Assembly (NCBI GenBank): GCA_026421135.1
Contig: JAPKCR010000010.1
Coordinates: 1 to 14,360 of the forward strand
Direction: 5' to 3'
Source of the DNA: Sulfitobacter sp.
GTDB taxonomy: Bacteria; Pseudomonadota; Alphaproteobacteria; Rhodobacterales; Rhodobacteraceae
DNA length: 14,360 nt
Part shown: piece after piece, positions 1-6,121 of the stretch
Layout of the letters: the number at the start of each line of letters is the position of its first letter
Position numbering within the stretch: position 1 is the stretch's first letter
The notes under the pieces: model-generated
Database searches by the model: none
What the model was told of the DNA's origin: nothing
Seen by the model: the letters and a program-made list of their open reading frames with translations, nothing else
Made by a program: the position numbers and the translations under genes

Positions 1-205
1 CTGAAACGCACATGTGCTTCCGGTGCCTCGCGGGCGCTGACGACCCAAGACCACGGTGCGCAAATTCGCACTGCGACTTTCGGGTCAATCCTGCGCTTTA
101 TGAAGCAGAACAGGCTTGTGGCAGCATCCTATACTCTGACCCCGTCCCGTGTGACTGGCCTCTAAGCAAATTGACATGAGGCGCGACCTGCTCCACACCC
201 GCCCC

Positions 206-817
206 ATGTCAACAAAGCCCGCCCAAAGCCCCTCAAGACGCGAGCGCAACCTTGCCGACATCCGCGATCGCGCAACGCTGATCGCAGAACAGATCATTCT
301 GGCCGAAGGGGTTGAAGGGCTGTCGGCACGACGGCTGGCGCAAGAACTTAAGGTCTCGGTCGGTTCGCTTTATAATGCGTTTGGTGATTTGCATCAGGTG
401 ATCCGTTCCGTCATTGCCTGCAGCGCCGAAATGCTTGCAACAAGCCTGATGGCAGCGGTTGATGGGGCAGCGCCTGACAAGCGGTCCCGTGTTGTCGCAC
501 TGGGCGAGGCGTATTTCGACTTTGCCATGGCTGAACCACGCCGCTGGTCGCTGATGTTCGAATACCGCGCCGAGCTTGAGATCGACGAAAAGGCCCGCGA
601 TTTTCAAGGCGGTCTGTTGGACATGCTGATTGCCGCCGGGGAAGCCGACCCGGCCTCGGAAACACACCGCCAGTTCTTTTTAGTGCTGTGGGCCTCGGTC
701 CACGGGGTTGTATCGCTGGCCACGCGACCCACGATCATCGCGATCCAGCCCGAATTGGCCAAGAATTACATCACAGATCTTGTCGATTCCGCGTTGACCC
801 GCTTTCCGGCCGCCTGA
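206..817 (+). CDS. TetR/AcrR-family transcriptional regulator
   Basis: A 203-residue one-domain-plus-sensor repressor. Residues about 18-65 form the N-terminal DNA-binding domain, with the helix-turn-helix around residues 38-58 (GLSARRLAQELKVSVGSLYN, a textbook TetR signature with SVGSLYNAF as recognition helix). The C-terminal half is helical and resembles the WHG/TetR_C_13 ligand domain, including the stretch FDFAMAEPRRWSLMFEYR near residues 108-125. An in-frame ATG lies 30 bp upstream at 176; I prefer 206 because the extra ten residues look non-conserved, but neither start has a clear ribosome binding site. The peptidase gene follows 75 bp downstream on the same strand. TetR proteins often control themselves and a neighbour, so the target could be this peptidase or a gene left of the window. 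The ligand cannot be inferred. Confidence 0.88.
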   Translation: MSTKPAQSPSRRERNLADIRDRATLIAEQIILAEGVEGLSARRLAQELKVSVGSLYNAFGDLHQVIRSVIACSAEMLATSLMAAVDGAAPDKRSRVVALGEAYFDFAMAEPRRWSLMFEYRAELEIDEKARDFQGGLLDMLIAAGEADPASETHRQFFLVLWASVHGVVSLATRPTIIAIQPELAKNYITDLVDSALTRFPAA

Positions 818-892
818 CACAAGCCGCCCCTAGACACGGCCCGCCCCCCTGATACGGTCGCGGCAAAATCCATGTTTATGAAAGGTTTCCCC

Positions 893-2269
893 ATGTCCCT
901 TAGCGATGTTCTGACCCAAATCGACACCGATCTGGATGCAGCCACCGACCGCCTGCTTGATCTGCTGCGGATTCCGTCCATCTCGACCGATCCTGCATAT
1001 AAGGCTGATTGCGACCGCGCCGCCGATTGGCTGGTCGATGATCTGAATAGCATCGGCATTGAAACAACCAAACGCCCCACCCCCGGACACCCCATGGTCG
1101 TGGGTCATGTTGATGGCCCCGCAGACAAACCGCATATCTTGTTCTACGGCCATTACGACGTGCAGCCCGTTGACCCGCTCAACCTGTGGAAGCGTGACCC
1201 GTTTGATCCCGCCGTTGAAGATACTGCCAAAGGCCGCGTAATCCGCGGGCGCGGTGCGGCAGATGACAAAGGCCAGCTGATGACCATCATCGAAGCACTG
1301 CGCGCATGGAAAGGGGTCAATGGCGACTTTCCTTGCCGCATCACGATGTTCCTTGAGGGCGAGGAGGAATCCGGCTCGCCCTCGCTGATCCCTTTCATGA
1401 AGGACAACGCGGCCGAGCTGTCAGCGGATTACGCGATGATCTGTGATACCGGTATGTTCCAGTCCAAGGTGCCTTCAATCGTGACCATGCTGCGCGGCCT
1501 GCTGGGCGAGGAAATCACCATCACCGGCCCCGATCTGGACCTGCATTCGGGCATGTATGGCGGCATTTCGATCAACCCCGCGCGCGTCTTGGCACGTGTC
1601 ATCGCGTCGCTACATGATGATACAGGTCGCATCACCGTGCCTGGTTTCTATGACGGCGTGCCTGAACTGCCCGATGATATACAGGCGCAATGGCAGGGCC
1701 TTGCCTTTGACCACAAGACATTCCTCGGCGATGTGGGCCTGTCGGTTCCCGCTGGTGAACAGGACCGCATGCCAATCGAGATGATCTGGTCGCGCCCCAC
1801 TTGCGAGGTCAACGGCATGTGGAGCGGCTATACCGGTGCTGGTTTCAAAACCGTCCTGCCCTCTGAAGCGCATGCCAAAATCAGCTTTCGACTGGTTGGC
1901 GCTCAAGACCCCCACGCCATCCGTGAAAGTTTCCGCAAGATGGTCGCCGACATGCTGCCCGCCGATTGCAAAGTCAGTTTTCAAGACCACGGTGCCAGCG
2001 GTGGGTCGGTGTTCGAGACAACCAAACCCGCGTTCGAGAAAGCCCGCCACGCGCTGACCGAAGAATGGAACATCCCCGCCGCCTATATCGGCTGCGGCGG
2101 TTCCATCCCGATTGCGGGGCATTTCCAAGAGATCGTGAACACCACGCCCGTGCTGATTGGCTTTGGCAAAGACGACGATGCCATCCATTCCCCGAACGAG
2201 AAATACGACATGGAAAGCTTCCACAAAGGCATCCGAAGCTGGGCGCGGATTCTCGACGCGTTGACGTAA
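893..2269 (+). CDS. M20 family metallopeptidase (cytosolic dipeptidase-like)
   Basis: A 458-residue zinc peptidase with all the expected metal and catalytic positions: H87 in GHYDV, bridging D124 in GAADDKG, catalytic E158 and zinc ligand E159 in EGEEESGS, D185 in CDT, H218 in the lid motif DLHSGMYGG, and H432 in AIHSPNEKYD. The order and spacing match the carnosinase / nonspecific dipeptidase branch of M20, which hydrolyses dipeptides in the cytoplasm with two Zn2+ or Mn2+ ions. No signal peptide is visible. The start at 893 is preceded by GAAAGG at 880-885, a good ribosome binding site; an in-frame ATG at 872 (seven codons earlier) is possible but less well placed. The actual substrate could be a dipeptide, a modified amino acid or an acylated one. 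No terminator is visible right after the stop codon. Confidence 0.93.
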   Translation: MSLSDVLTQIDTDLDAATDRLLDLLRIPSISTDPAYKADCDRAADWLVDDLNSIGIETTKRPTPGHPMVVGHVDGPADKPHILFYGHYDVQPVDPLNLWKRDPFDPAVEDTAKGRVIRGRGAADDKGQLMTIIEALRAWKGVNGDFPCRITMFLEGEEESGSPSLIPFMKDNAAELSADYAMICDTGMFQSKVPSIVTMLRGLLGEEITITGPDLDLHSGMYGGISINPARVLARVIASLHDDTGRITVPGFYDGVPELPDDIQAQWQGLAFDHKTFLGDVGLSVPAGEQDRMPIEMIWSRPTCEVNGMWSGYTGAGFKTVLPSEAHAKISFRLVGAQDPHAIRESFRKMVADMLPADCKVSFQDHGASGGSVFETTKPAFEKARHALTEEWNIPAAYIGCGGSIPIAGHFQEIVNTTPVLIGFGKDDDAIHSPNEKYDMESFHKGIRSWARILDALT

Positions 2270-2436
2270 GTGAAATCTTGGGGCGGTGCGCTGAACTGCT
2301 GCGTCGTCCCACCTATTGATACCGTCCCCAATCGCGGCACTGACACCCCGGTTCCCCATCAGATCATGCGCACAGATAGCACAGGCCAGCGTATGCCCCC
2401 TATAATGTTGGGCCGTACCGCTCACATGATCAGCGC
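2270..2436. other. intergenic stretch between dipeptidase and tRNA terminator
   Basis: This stretch lies between the peptidase stop codon and the tRNA-Asp terminator, which point towards each other. A 78-codon plus-strand frame starts at 2270 but runs into the tRNA-Asp gene and has an unbiased, low-complexity composition, so it is not called. I see no terminator for the peptidase here. Confidence 0.5.
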
Positions 2437-2471
2437 AAAAAACGCCAGCATCACCCTAAAGGGCGTTGCTG
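2437..2471 (-). terminator. Rho-independent terminator of tRNA-Asp (proximal copy)
   Basis: Read on the minus strand, a stem CAGCA/TGCTG encloses an inner CCC-TTTA-GGG hairpin (three mismatched positions between them). It is followed after GCG by six T residues. An alternative pairing AACGCC/GGCGTT ends directly at the T run. It lies 23 nt beyond the CCA end of the tRNA at 2495-2571, in the right orientation to end its transcript. The plus strand lacks a T run after the hairpin, so it should act one way only. Confidence 0.75.
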
Positions 2472-2494
2472 CATTACTGTCGAAAAATGGAAAG

Positions 2495-2571
2495 TGGCGC
2501 GGTTGACGGGGCTCGAACCCGCGACCCCCGGCGTGACAGGCCGGTACTCTAACCAGCTGAGCTACAACCGC
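2495..2571 (-). tRNA. tRNA-Asp (anticodon GTC), copy 1
   Basis: A 77-nt gene with CCA encoded in the DNA. The acceptor stem is GCGGTTG/CAACCGC with discriminator G73, an aspartate identity base. The D arm contains AGCTCAGCTGGTTAGAG. The anticodon loop reads CTGTCAC, giving anticodon GTC. The T arm has GGGTTCGAGCCCC. All four stems close. It differs from the second copy by one base in the D loop (C here, T there). Confidence 0.97.
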
Positions 2572-2582
2572 GCGATGGGGGC

Positions 2583-2611
2583 GGAATAGGCCAAGGCTGC
2601 GTAGGGGTCAA
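2583..2611 (-). promoter_or_regulatory. sigma70-like promoter of tRNA-Asp copy 1
   Basis: On the minus strand, -35 TTGACC (2611-2606) and -10 TATTCC (2588-2583) are separated by exactly 17 bp. The expected start would fall near 2576, about five nt before the mature tRNA 5' end at 2571, which suits a short tRNA leader. Confidence 0.65.
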
Positions 2612-2753
2612 GCGATTAACGCGTCTAAATGTTGGGAATATATTCTTGAGGCTGATTAGTAAGTTTGGAAGGTCAAGAAACGCCTAAAACGCACGCGGCC
2701 AGCACCCCGCGAGGGGATGAACTGACTGCGCATGTTTTTGAAAAATGCAGCGG

Positions 2754-2830
2754 TGGCGCGGTTGACGGGGCTCGAACCCGCGACCCCCGGCGTGACAGGC
2801 CGGTACTCTAACCAACTGAGCTACAACCGC
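2754..2830 (-). tRNA. tRNA-Asp (anticodon GTC), copy 2
   Basis: A 77-nt gene with encoded CCA, identical to the copy at 2495-2571 except for one D-loop base. It has the same GCGGTTG acceptor stem, G73 discriminator, GTC anticodon and T arm. Both copies end with CCA followed 5 or 6 nt later by CATTTTTC in the trailer. This is the upstream copy in transcription order; 182 bp separate the two genes. With no clear terminator between them, read-through into copy 1 is possible. Confidence 0.97.
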
Positions 2831-2837
2831 CCACTGC

Positions 2838-2863
2838 ACGCTTTGTCGTAAACTTCAAAGCGT
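2838..2863 (-). promoter_or_regulatory. hairpin in the 5' leader of tRNA-Asp copy 2
   Basis: A perfect 8-bp inverted repeat, ACGCTTTG (2838-2845) and CAAAGCGT (2856-2863), has a 10-nt loop and lies in the predicted leader between the promoter and the tRNA. The predicted transcription start (about 2863) coincides with the base of the stem, so the primary transcript would begin with this hairpin. It may assist RNase processing or protect the 5' end; the role is inference. Confidence 0.55.
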
Positions 2864-2869
2864 TGGGTG

Positions 2870-2898
2870 GTCATAGGGTCTGGCCCTGCCCCCGTCAA
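2870..2898 (-). promoter_or_regulatory. sigma70-like promoter of tRNA-Asp copy 2
   Basis: On the minus strand, -35 TTGACG (2898-2893) and -10 TATGAC (2875-2870) have a 17-bp spacer, the same architecture as the promoter of copy 1. The predicted start is about 33 nt before the mature tRNA. The -35 box sits inside the GC-rich hairpin at 2890-2903. Confidence 0.65.
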
Positions 2899-2908
2899 CG
2901 GGGTTTTT
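2890..2908 (+). terminator. terminator-like hairpin on the plus strand, overlapping a tRNA -35 box
   Basis: CCCCG (2890-2894) pairs with CGGGG (2899-2903) around the tetraloop TCAA and is followed by TTTTT. On the plus strand this is a compact intrinsic terminator. No plus-strand gene ends nearby: the closest is the dipeptidase, 620 bp upstream. It may block antisense transcription into the mrp operon, or simply be a by-product of the -35 region of tRNA-Asp copy 2. Confidence 0.4.
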
Positions 2909-2997
2909 GTCTGTTTGTCGGGTTTTGTGAAATTTTATGCCGAGGCCCGATCACACAACCACCCTTGCCCATCTAAATGGATGCGTTTTCAGGACGA

Positions 2998-3354
2998 TTA
3001 TTTGGAAAAGGTGCCCCAGACATGCTCTGTTGGTGGTGGAGGCAGATCTTTTTTATTGCGCATCCGGTGCAAGTTCACTTTGGCGACGAAGATGGCCGAA
3101 ATCGGCGTACTGACAAACAAGAACGCCATCACCAACACCTCGTGAAGCGAAGCGTTATCCGAAACAAAAGAATAGATCATCGATGCGAGTAGCATCGCGC
3201 CGATCCCAAGTGTCGATGATTTGGTCGGTGCATGCATACGTGACATTGGGTTGTTCAGTTTTATCAGGCCTATCGCACCGACAAGCATGAAAAACGCGCC
3301 AACGATAAGCAAGATTGATACGACGACTTCAGCGATTGTGGATAGATTACTCAA
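2998..3354 (-). CDS. mrpG: Mrp cation/H+ antiporter subunit G
   Basis: A 118-residue small membrane subunit of the Mrp (Mnh/Pha) antiporter. It has three hydrophobic helices (about residues 4-31, 48-67 and 71-90) and the family hallmark HAPTKSSTLG after the first helix. The tail is basic and proline-rich (RNKKDLPPPPTEH). I chose the TTG start at 3354 because the GGTGAT just upstream (3364-3359) is a good match to the anti-Shine-Dalgarno sequence, and homologs begin a few residues before the first helix. Upstream TTG (3375) and GTG (3363) starts are possible. This start overlaps the end of mrpF by 8 nt, pointing to translational coupling. It is the last gene of the operon, and I see no convincing terminator before the tRNA promoter at 2898. 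G is required for stable assembly of the complex in studied systems. Confidence 0.9.
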   Translation of the reverse strand: MSNLSTIAEVVVSILLIVGAFFMLVGAIGLIKLNNPMSRMHAPTKSSTLGIGAMLLASMIYSFVSDNASLHEVLVMAFLFVSTPISAIFVAKVNLHRMRNKKDLPPPPTEHVWGTFSK

Positions 3355-3616
3355 TGATATCACCCCGCAACACAAACCGCGCTATGGCAACGGTGGATAC
3401 AAATCCTAGCATCGCGATGATCATCGCGCTTTCAAAGTAGATCTGTGAGCCTGCGCGCATGCCAAGCAGAATAATCAGCGCGATTGCGTTAATGACGAGC
3501 GTATCGAGCGCCAAGATTCGGTCGCCCGTGGTCGGTCCCATAACCACACGGACCATCGCAAGCAACTGCGACAGTGTCACCGCAATAAATGCGATATTGA
3601 TGGCGATTGATATCAT
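3347..3616 (-). CDS. mrpF: Mrp cation/H+ antiporter subunit F
   Basis: An 89-residue protein with three transmembrane segments and the conserved loop RVVMGPTTGDRILALDTL (residues 23-40), diagnostic for MrpF/MnhF/PhaF. The ATG at 3616 overlaps the mrpE stop codon in an ATGA arrangement and is preceded by GAAGGAGA, a strong ribosome binding site. The length is normal for the family. It acts as a small accessory membrane subunit of the antiporter complex; PhaF-type subunits have been linked to cation or cholate efflux in other bacteria, which is not testable here. The downstream mrpG start lies inside its last codons. Confidence 0.94.
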   Translation of the reverse strand: MISIAINIAFIAVTLSQLLAMVRVVMGPTTGDRILALDTLVINAIALIILLGMRAGSQIYFESAMIIAMLGFVSTVAIARFVLRGDIIE

Positions 3617-4104
3617 TCAAAAATCTCCTTCAGGCGACGCTCGTAGCGGTGTTTGATGTCGTCGCGTACGGCGTCAGGGTCATGGGCATCAAGAGCATGG
3701 ACCAACAGCGACCTGCCATCCTCTGACAGGTCGGCACTGACCGTGCCGGGGGTCAGTGTGATTGTACCAGCCAGAATTGAAATCGCCTCGGGGGTGCGCA
3801 GATCAAGCGGGATCACTACCCATCGCGGACGCATATCTTTGTTGCTTTTGAACAGCACGATCATCGCGACCACGACATTGGCCACCAAGATATCCCAAAT
3901 CATCAGCGCAAGATAGGACAGCAGTTTGATTGGTCGGCCGACCGGCGGGCGGTCGGGCCAATATGCGGCGGTCAGAATCGGGATCAGCATGCCAAGGATG
4001 ATGCCAAATACCACCGTACCCAGCTTGAACTCGTTCACGAGCAGACACCAGACGATCGCCAGCAACACGGTCAGCAGGGGATGCGGAAATAAGCGTGCGC
4101 GCAT
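3613..4104 (-). CDS. mrpE: Mrp cation/H+ antiporter subunit E
   Basis: A 163-residue MrpE/MnhE/PhaE protein. Two or three hydrophobic helices occupy residues 9-49 and 62-86. A cytoplasmic domain follows with the family motifs RPRWVVIPLDLRTPEAISILAG and TLTPGT (about residues 113-120), then the stretch LLVHALDAHDP near residue 134. Length and motif order are normal. The ATG at 4104 lies 1 nt after the mrpD stop codon (TGATATG), so translation is probably coupled. MrpE is needed for full expression and activity of the antiporter in Bacillus and Pha systems but is not thought to carry the proton path itself. Confidence 0.94.
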   Translation of the reverse strand: MRARLFPHPLLTVLLAIVWCLLVNEFKLGTVVFGIILGMLIPILTAAYWPDRPPVGRPIKLLSYLALMIWDILVANVVVAMIVLFKSNKDMRPRWVVIPLDLRTPEAISILAGTITLTPGTVSADLSEDGRSLLVHALDAHDPDAVRDDIKHRYERRLKEIFE

Positions 4105-4105
4105 A

Positions 4106-5761
4106 TCAGTGATCCTTTTTCGTTGCTGCCGGGGTTACGGATTCGGCTCCCTGAGACTCGCCTTTGCTTAGGCTTCCGTCGCCTTTTTCGTCTGTATCAT
4201 GCTTGTCGTCAGCGTGGTAATCCTTGATCTTTTTGCCCGACGTGGTCAGGACAACCGCAATATAGGTTGTCGGGTTAAACAACTGTGCTGACGTTGCCTG
4301 CAGTATACGGGTTACGGGGCCCGCAGCAACGGTTAGCGCCACAAGCAAGGCCAGCAACCCGCCGATGGCTACCATCGGCAAGACAGAAGTGGGCATGGCT
4401 TCAGGCTCGGCGTTTTCAGGTTGCGTATCGACCGTTTGATGAGCTTTCCAGAACACCACGCTGCCCGCACGGGAAAATCCGACCACAGCGACCAACGATC
4501 CAATCAGGATCGTGCCCCAGATCCACCACATCAAATCTGAAGCGCGCCCCGCATCCAATATCAGCAACTTGCCAACAAACCCGGACAGCGGCGGCAGGCC
4601 GGTCATGGCAATTGCCGCGACAAAAAACATGCCCGCGACCAGCGCCCCACCAGCAATCGGAGGGGCCACTTCAAAGTTGACGCCAGCAGCACCCCGACGG
4701 GCGCGGATCACATCGACGAGCAAGAACAACGCAGCAGCGGCAAAAGTTGAATGGATCGCGTAATAAAGTGCTGCAGTTACACCTGTTGGGGTAAACACCG
4801 CCACCCCAGCCAGCAGCATCCCCATCGACCCGATTACGGAAAACGCAACCATGCGGTCAACGCGTTTTGCCCCCAGCACACCCAACATCCCAAGCGCCAC
4901 CGTCAGCAGCGCCGCAGGGATCAACCACAGATCAAACAAGCCTTGGGTAATTTCAAGATCGGGGGGGAATACCAGCGTAAACACCCGGATGATGCAATAG
5001 GCGCCCACCTTGGTCATGATCGCAAACAGGGCGGCCACGGGTGCGGGTGCTTCTGAATAGCTGGACGGCAGCCAGAAATGCAGCGGCAGGATCGCGGCCT
5101 TGACCGCAAAGACCATTAACAACATCACGGCAGCCACACGAATACCCGAGCTATTTGCGATATCCAGCGACGCGACACGCAGCGCAAGATCGGCCATGTT
5201 CAGCGTACCGGTTTCCGCATAGATCGTGCCAAGGGCGAACAGGAACAGCGTCGATCCCAGCAGATTATACAATACATACTGCGTCCCTGCACGCAGCCGC
5301 TTTGGGCCGCCAGCATGGATCATTAATCCGTAGGACGCGATCAGCAGTACCTCGAAAAAGACGAACAGGTTAAATATGTCGCCGGTCAGGAACGCCCCCA
5401 GAATACCCATCAGCTGGAATTGGAACAACGGGTGGAAATGTTGTCCACGTTCGTCCCAGCCCGACCCGATTGCGTAAAGCAAGACAGGCACCGCCAGCAC
5501 ACAGGTCAGCAGCACCATCAAGGTCGAAAGACGGTCGGCGACCAGCACAATACCAAACGGTGCCGACCAATTGCCCAGCAAATACAGGCTGACGGTGCCG
5601 TCAGACGCCTGCCAGAACAGGCCAATCGCCAGCCCCAGCATTACCAGCGATCCCGCGACCGAGAAAACGCGTTGGATCGTCAGGTGGTACCGCGCCACAA
5701 GAACCAGCATCGCCGCCAGCATGGCAGGCAGCAAGATAGGAAGGATCAGCCAATGGGTCAT
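4106..5761 (-). CDS. mrpD: Mrp cation/H+ antiporter subunit D
   Basis: A 551-residue multi-pass membrane protein with about 14 helices, homologous to the NuoM/NuoN antiporter subunits of complex I. The key charged residues of the proton path are in place: E137 in VFFEVLL (helix 5), K221 in FAVKAAILPLHFWLP and K251 in IMTKVGAY. E137 aligns with the essential glutamate of Bacillus MrpD. The ATG at 5761 overlaps the mrpC stop codon as ATGA. The C-terminus is odd: residues about 511-551 form a hydrophilic tail rich in K, D, E and S (KIKDYHADDKHDTDEKGDG and on), with no counterpart in the core fold. Together with MrpA it probably forms the ion-translocating part of the complex. Confidence 0.96.
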   Translation of the reverse strand: MTHWLILPILLPAMLAAMLVLVARYHLTIQRVFSVAGSLVMLGLAIGLFWQASDGTVSLYLLGNWSAPFGIVLVADRLSTLMVLLTCVLAVPVLLYAIGSGWDERGQHFHPLFQFQLMGILGAFLTGDIFNLFVFFEVLLIASYGLMIHAGGPKRLRAGTQYVLYNLLGSTLFLFALGTIYAETGTLNMADLALRVASLDIANSSGIRVAAVMLLMVFAVKAAILPLHFWLPSSYSEAPAPVAALFAIMTKVGAYCIIRVFTLVFPPDLEITQGLFDLWLIPAALLTVALGMLGVLGAKRVDRMVAFSVIGSMGMLLAGVAVFTPTGVTAALYYAIHSTFAAAALFLLVDVIRARRGAAGVNFEVAPPIAGGALVAGMFFVAAIAMTGLPPLSGFVGKLLILDAGRASDLMWWIWGTILIGSLVAVVGFSRAGSVVFWKAHQTVDTQPENAEPEAMPTSVLPMVAIGGLLALLVALTVAAGPVTRILQATSAQLFNPTTYIAVVLTTSGKKIKDYHADDKHDTDEKGDGSLSKGESQGAESVTPAATKKDH

Positions 5762-6120
5762 ACGACTTCCCCCTCTGGCTGTTCGCCTTCGGGATCAGGA
5801 TCGGGATCATTCACCAGATCATCATCCGAGCTGAGGTAAGACCCGACAGCGAACATAACAATCACTGCCGTCATCCCGAACGAGATCACAATCGCGGTCA
5901 GCACGAGGGCTTGGGGCAGCGGGTCGGTGTAAACTTCGACCCCGTCTCGCAGAACAGGCGGCGCATTCAACGCCAACCGGCCCGAGGCGAACAAAAACAC
6001 GTTCACCGCATAGCTCAGCAAGGACGTTCCGATGATGACAGGAAAGGTGCGCAAACGTAGGATCATATATATACCGGCAGCCGTCAAAGCGCCGATGGCG
6101 GTTGCTAAAAGAAGCTCCAT
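5758..6120 (-). CDS. mrpC: Mrp cation/H+ antiporter subunit C
   Basis: A 120-residue NuoK-like membrane subunit with three helices (about residues 2-21, 27-46 and 70-95). The motif TDPLPQALVLTAIVI (residues 65-79) is the MrpC hallmark. The start at 6120 is 1 nt after the mrpAB stop codon, in the same TGATATG layout seen at mrpD/mrpE. An upstream in-frame start at 6183 would lie inside mrpAB and is rejected. The C-terminal tail (from about residue 98) is strikingly acidic, with SSDDDLVNDPDPDPEGEQPE, and would face the cytoplasm or periplasm as a flexible extension. C sits between the A and D modules in solved Mrp structures. Confidence 0.95.
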   Translation of the reverse strand: MELLLATAIGALTAAGIYMILRLRTFPVIIGTSLLSYAVNVFLFASGRLALNAPPVLRDGVEVYTDPLPQALVLTAIVISFGMTAVIVMFAVGSYLSSDDDLVNDPDPDPEGEQPEGEVV

Positions 6121-6121
6121 A

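Noticed and set aside
1..165. Plus-strand frame 1 is open from the window edge to TAA at 163-165, a possible tail of an upstream gene.
   Set aside because: About 54 codons open in GC-rich DNA is common by chance, frame 3 is open over the same stretch, and the peptide resembles no family I know.
85..297. 70-codon minus-strand frame overlapping the start of the TetR gene.
   Set aside because: It overlaps the well-supported TetR coding region and its product is arginine/serine-rich like a shadow frame.
1610..2425. 271-codon minus-strand frame antisense to the dipeptidase.
   Set aside because: Long shadow frames are expected opposite GC-rich genes; the plus-strand gene has every catalytic motif and this frame has none.
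2495..2830. Two near-identical tRNA-Asp copies as the att sites of an integrated element.
   Set aside because: Only 182 bp lie between them, with no integrase or cargo, and each copy has its own promoter, so this is ordinary gene duplication.
2867..3145. 92-codon plus-strand frame next to the tRNA and mrpG end.
   Set aside because: It crosses the tRNA promoter and terminator-like hairpin and overlaps mrpG on the other strand; no ribosome binding site or recognisable domain.
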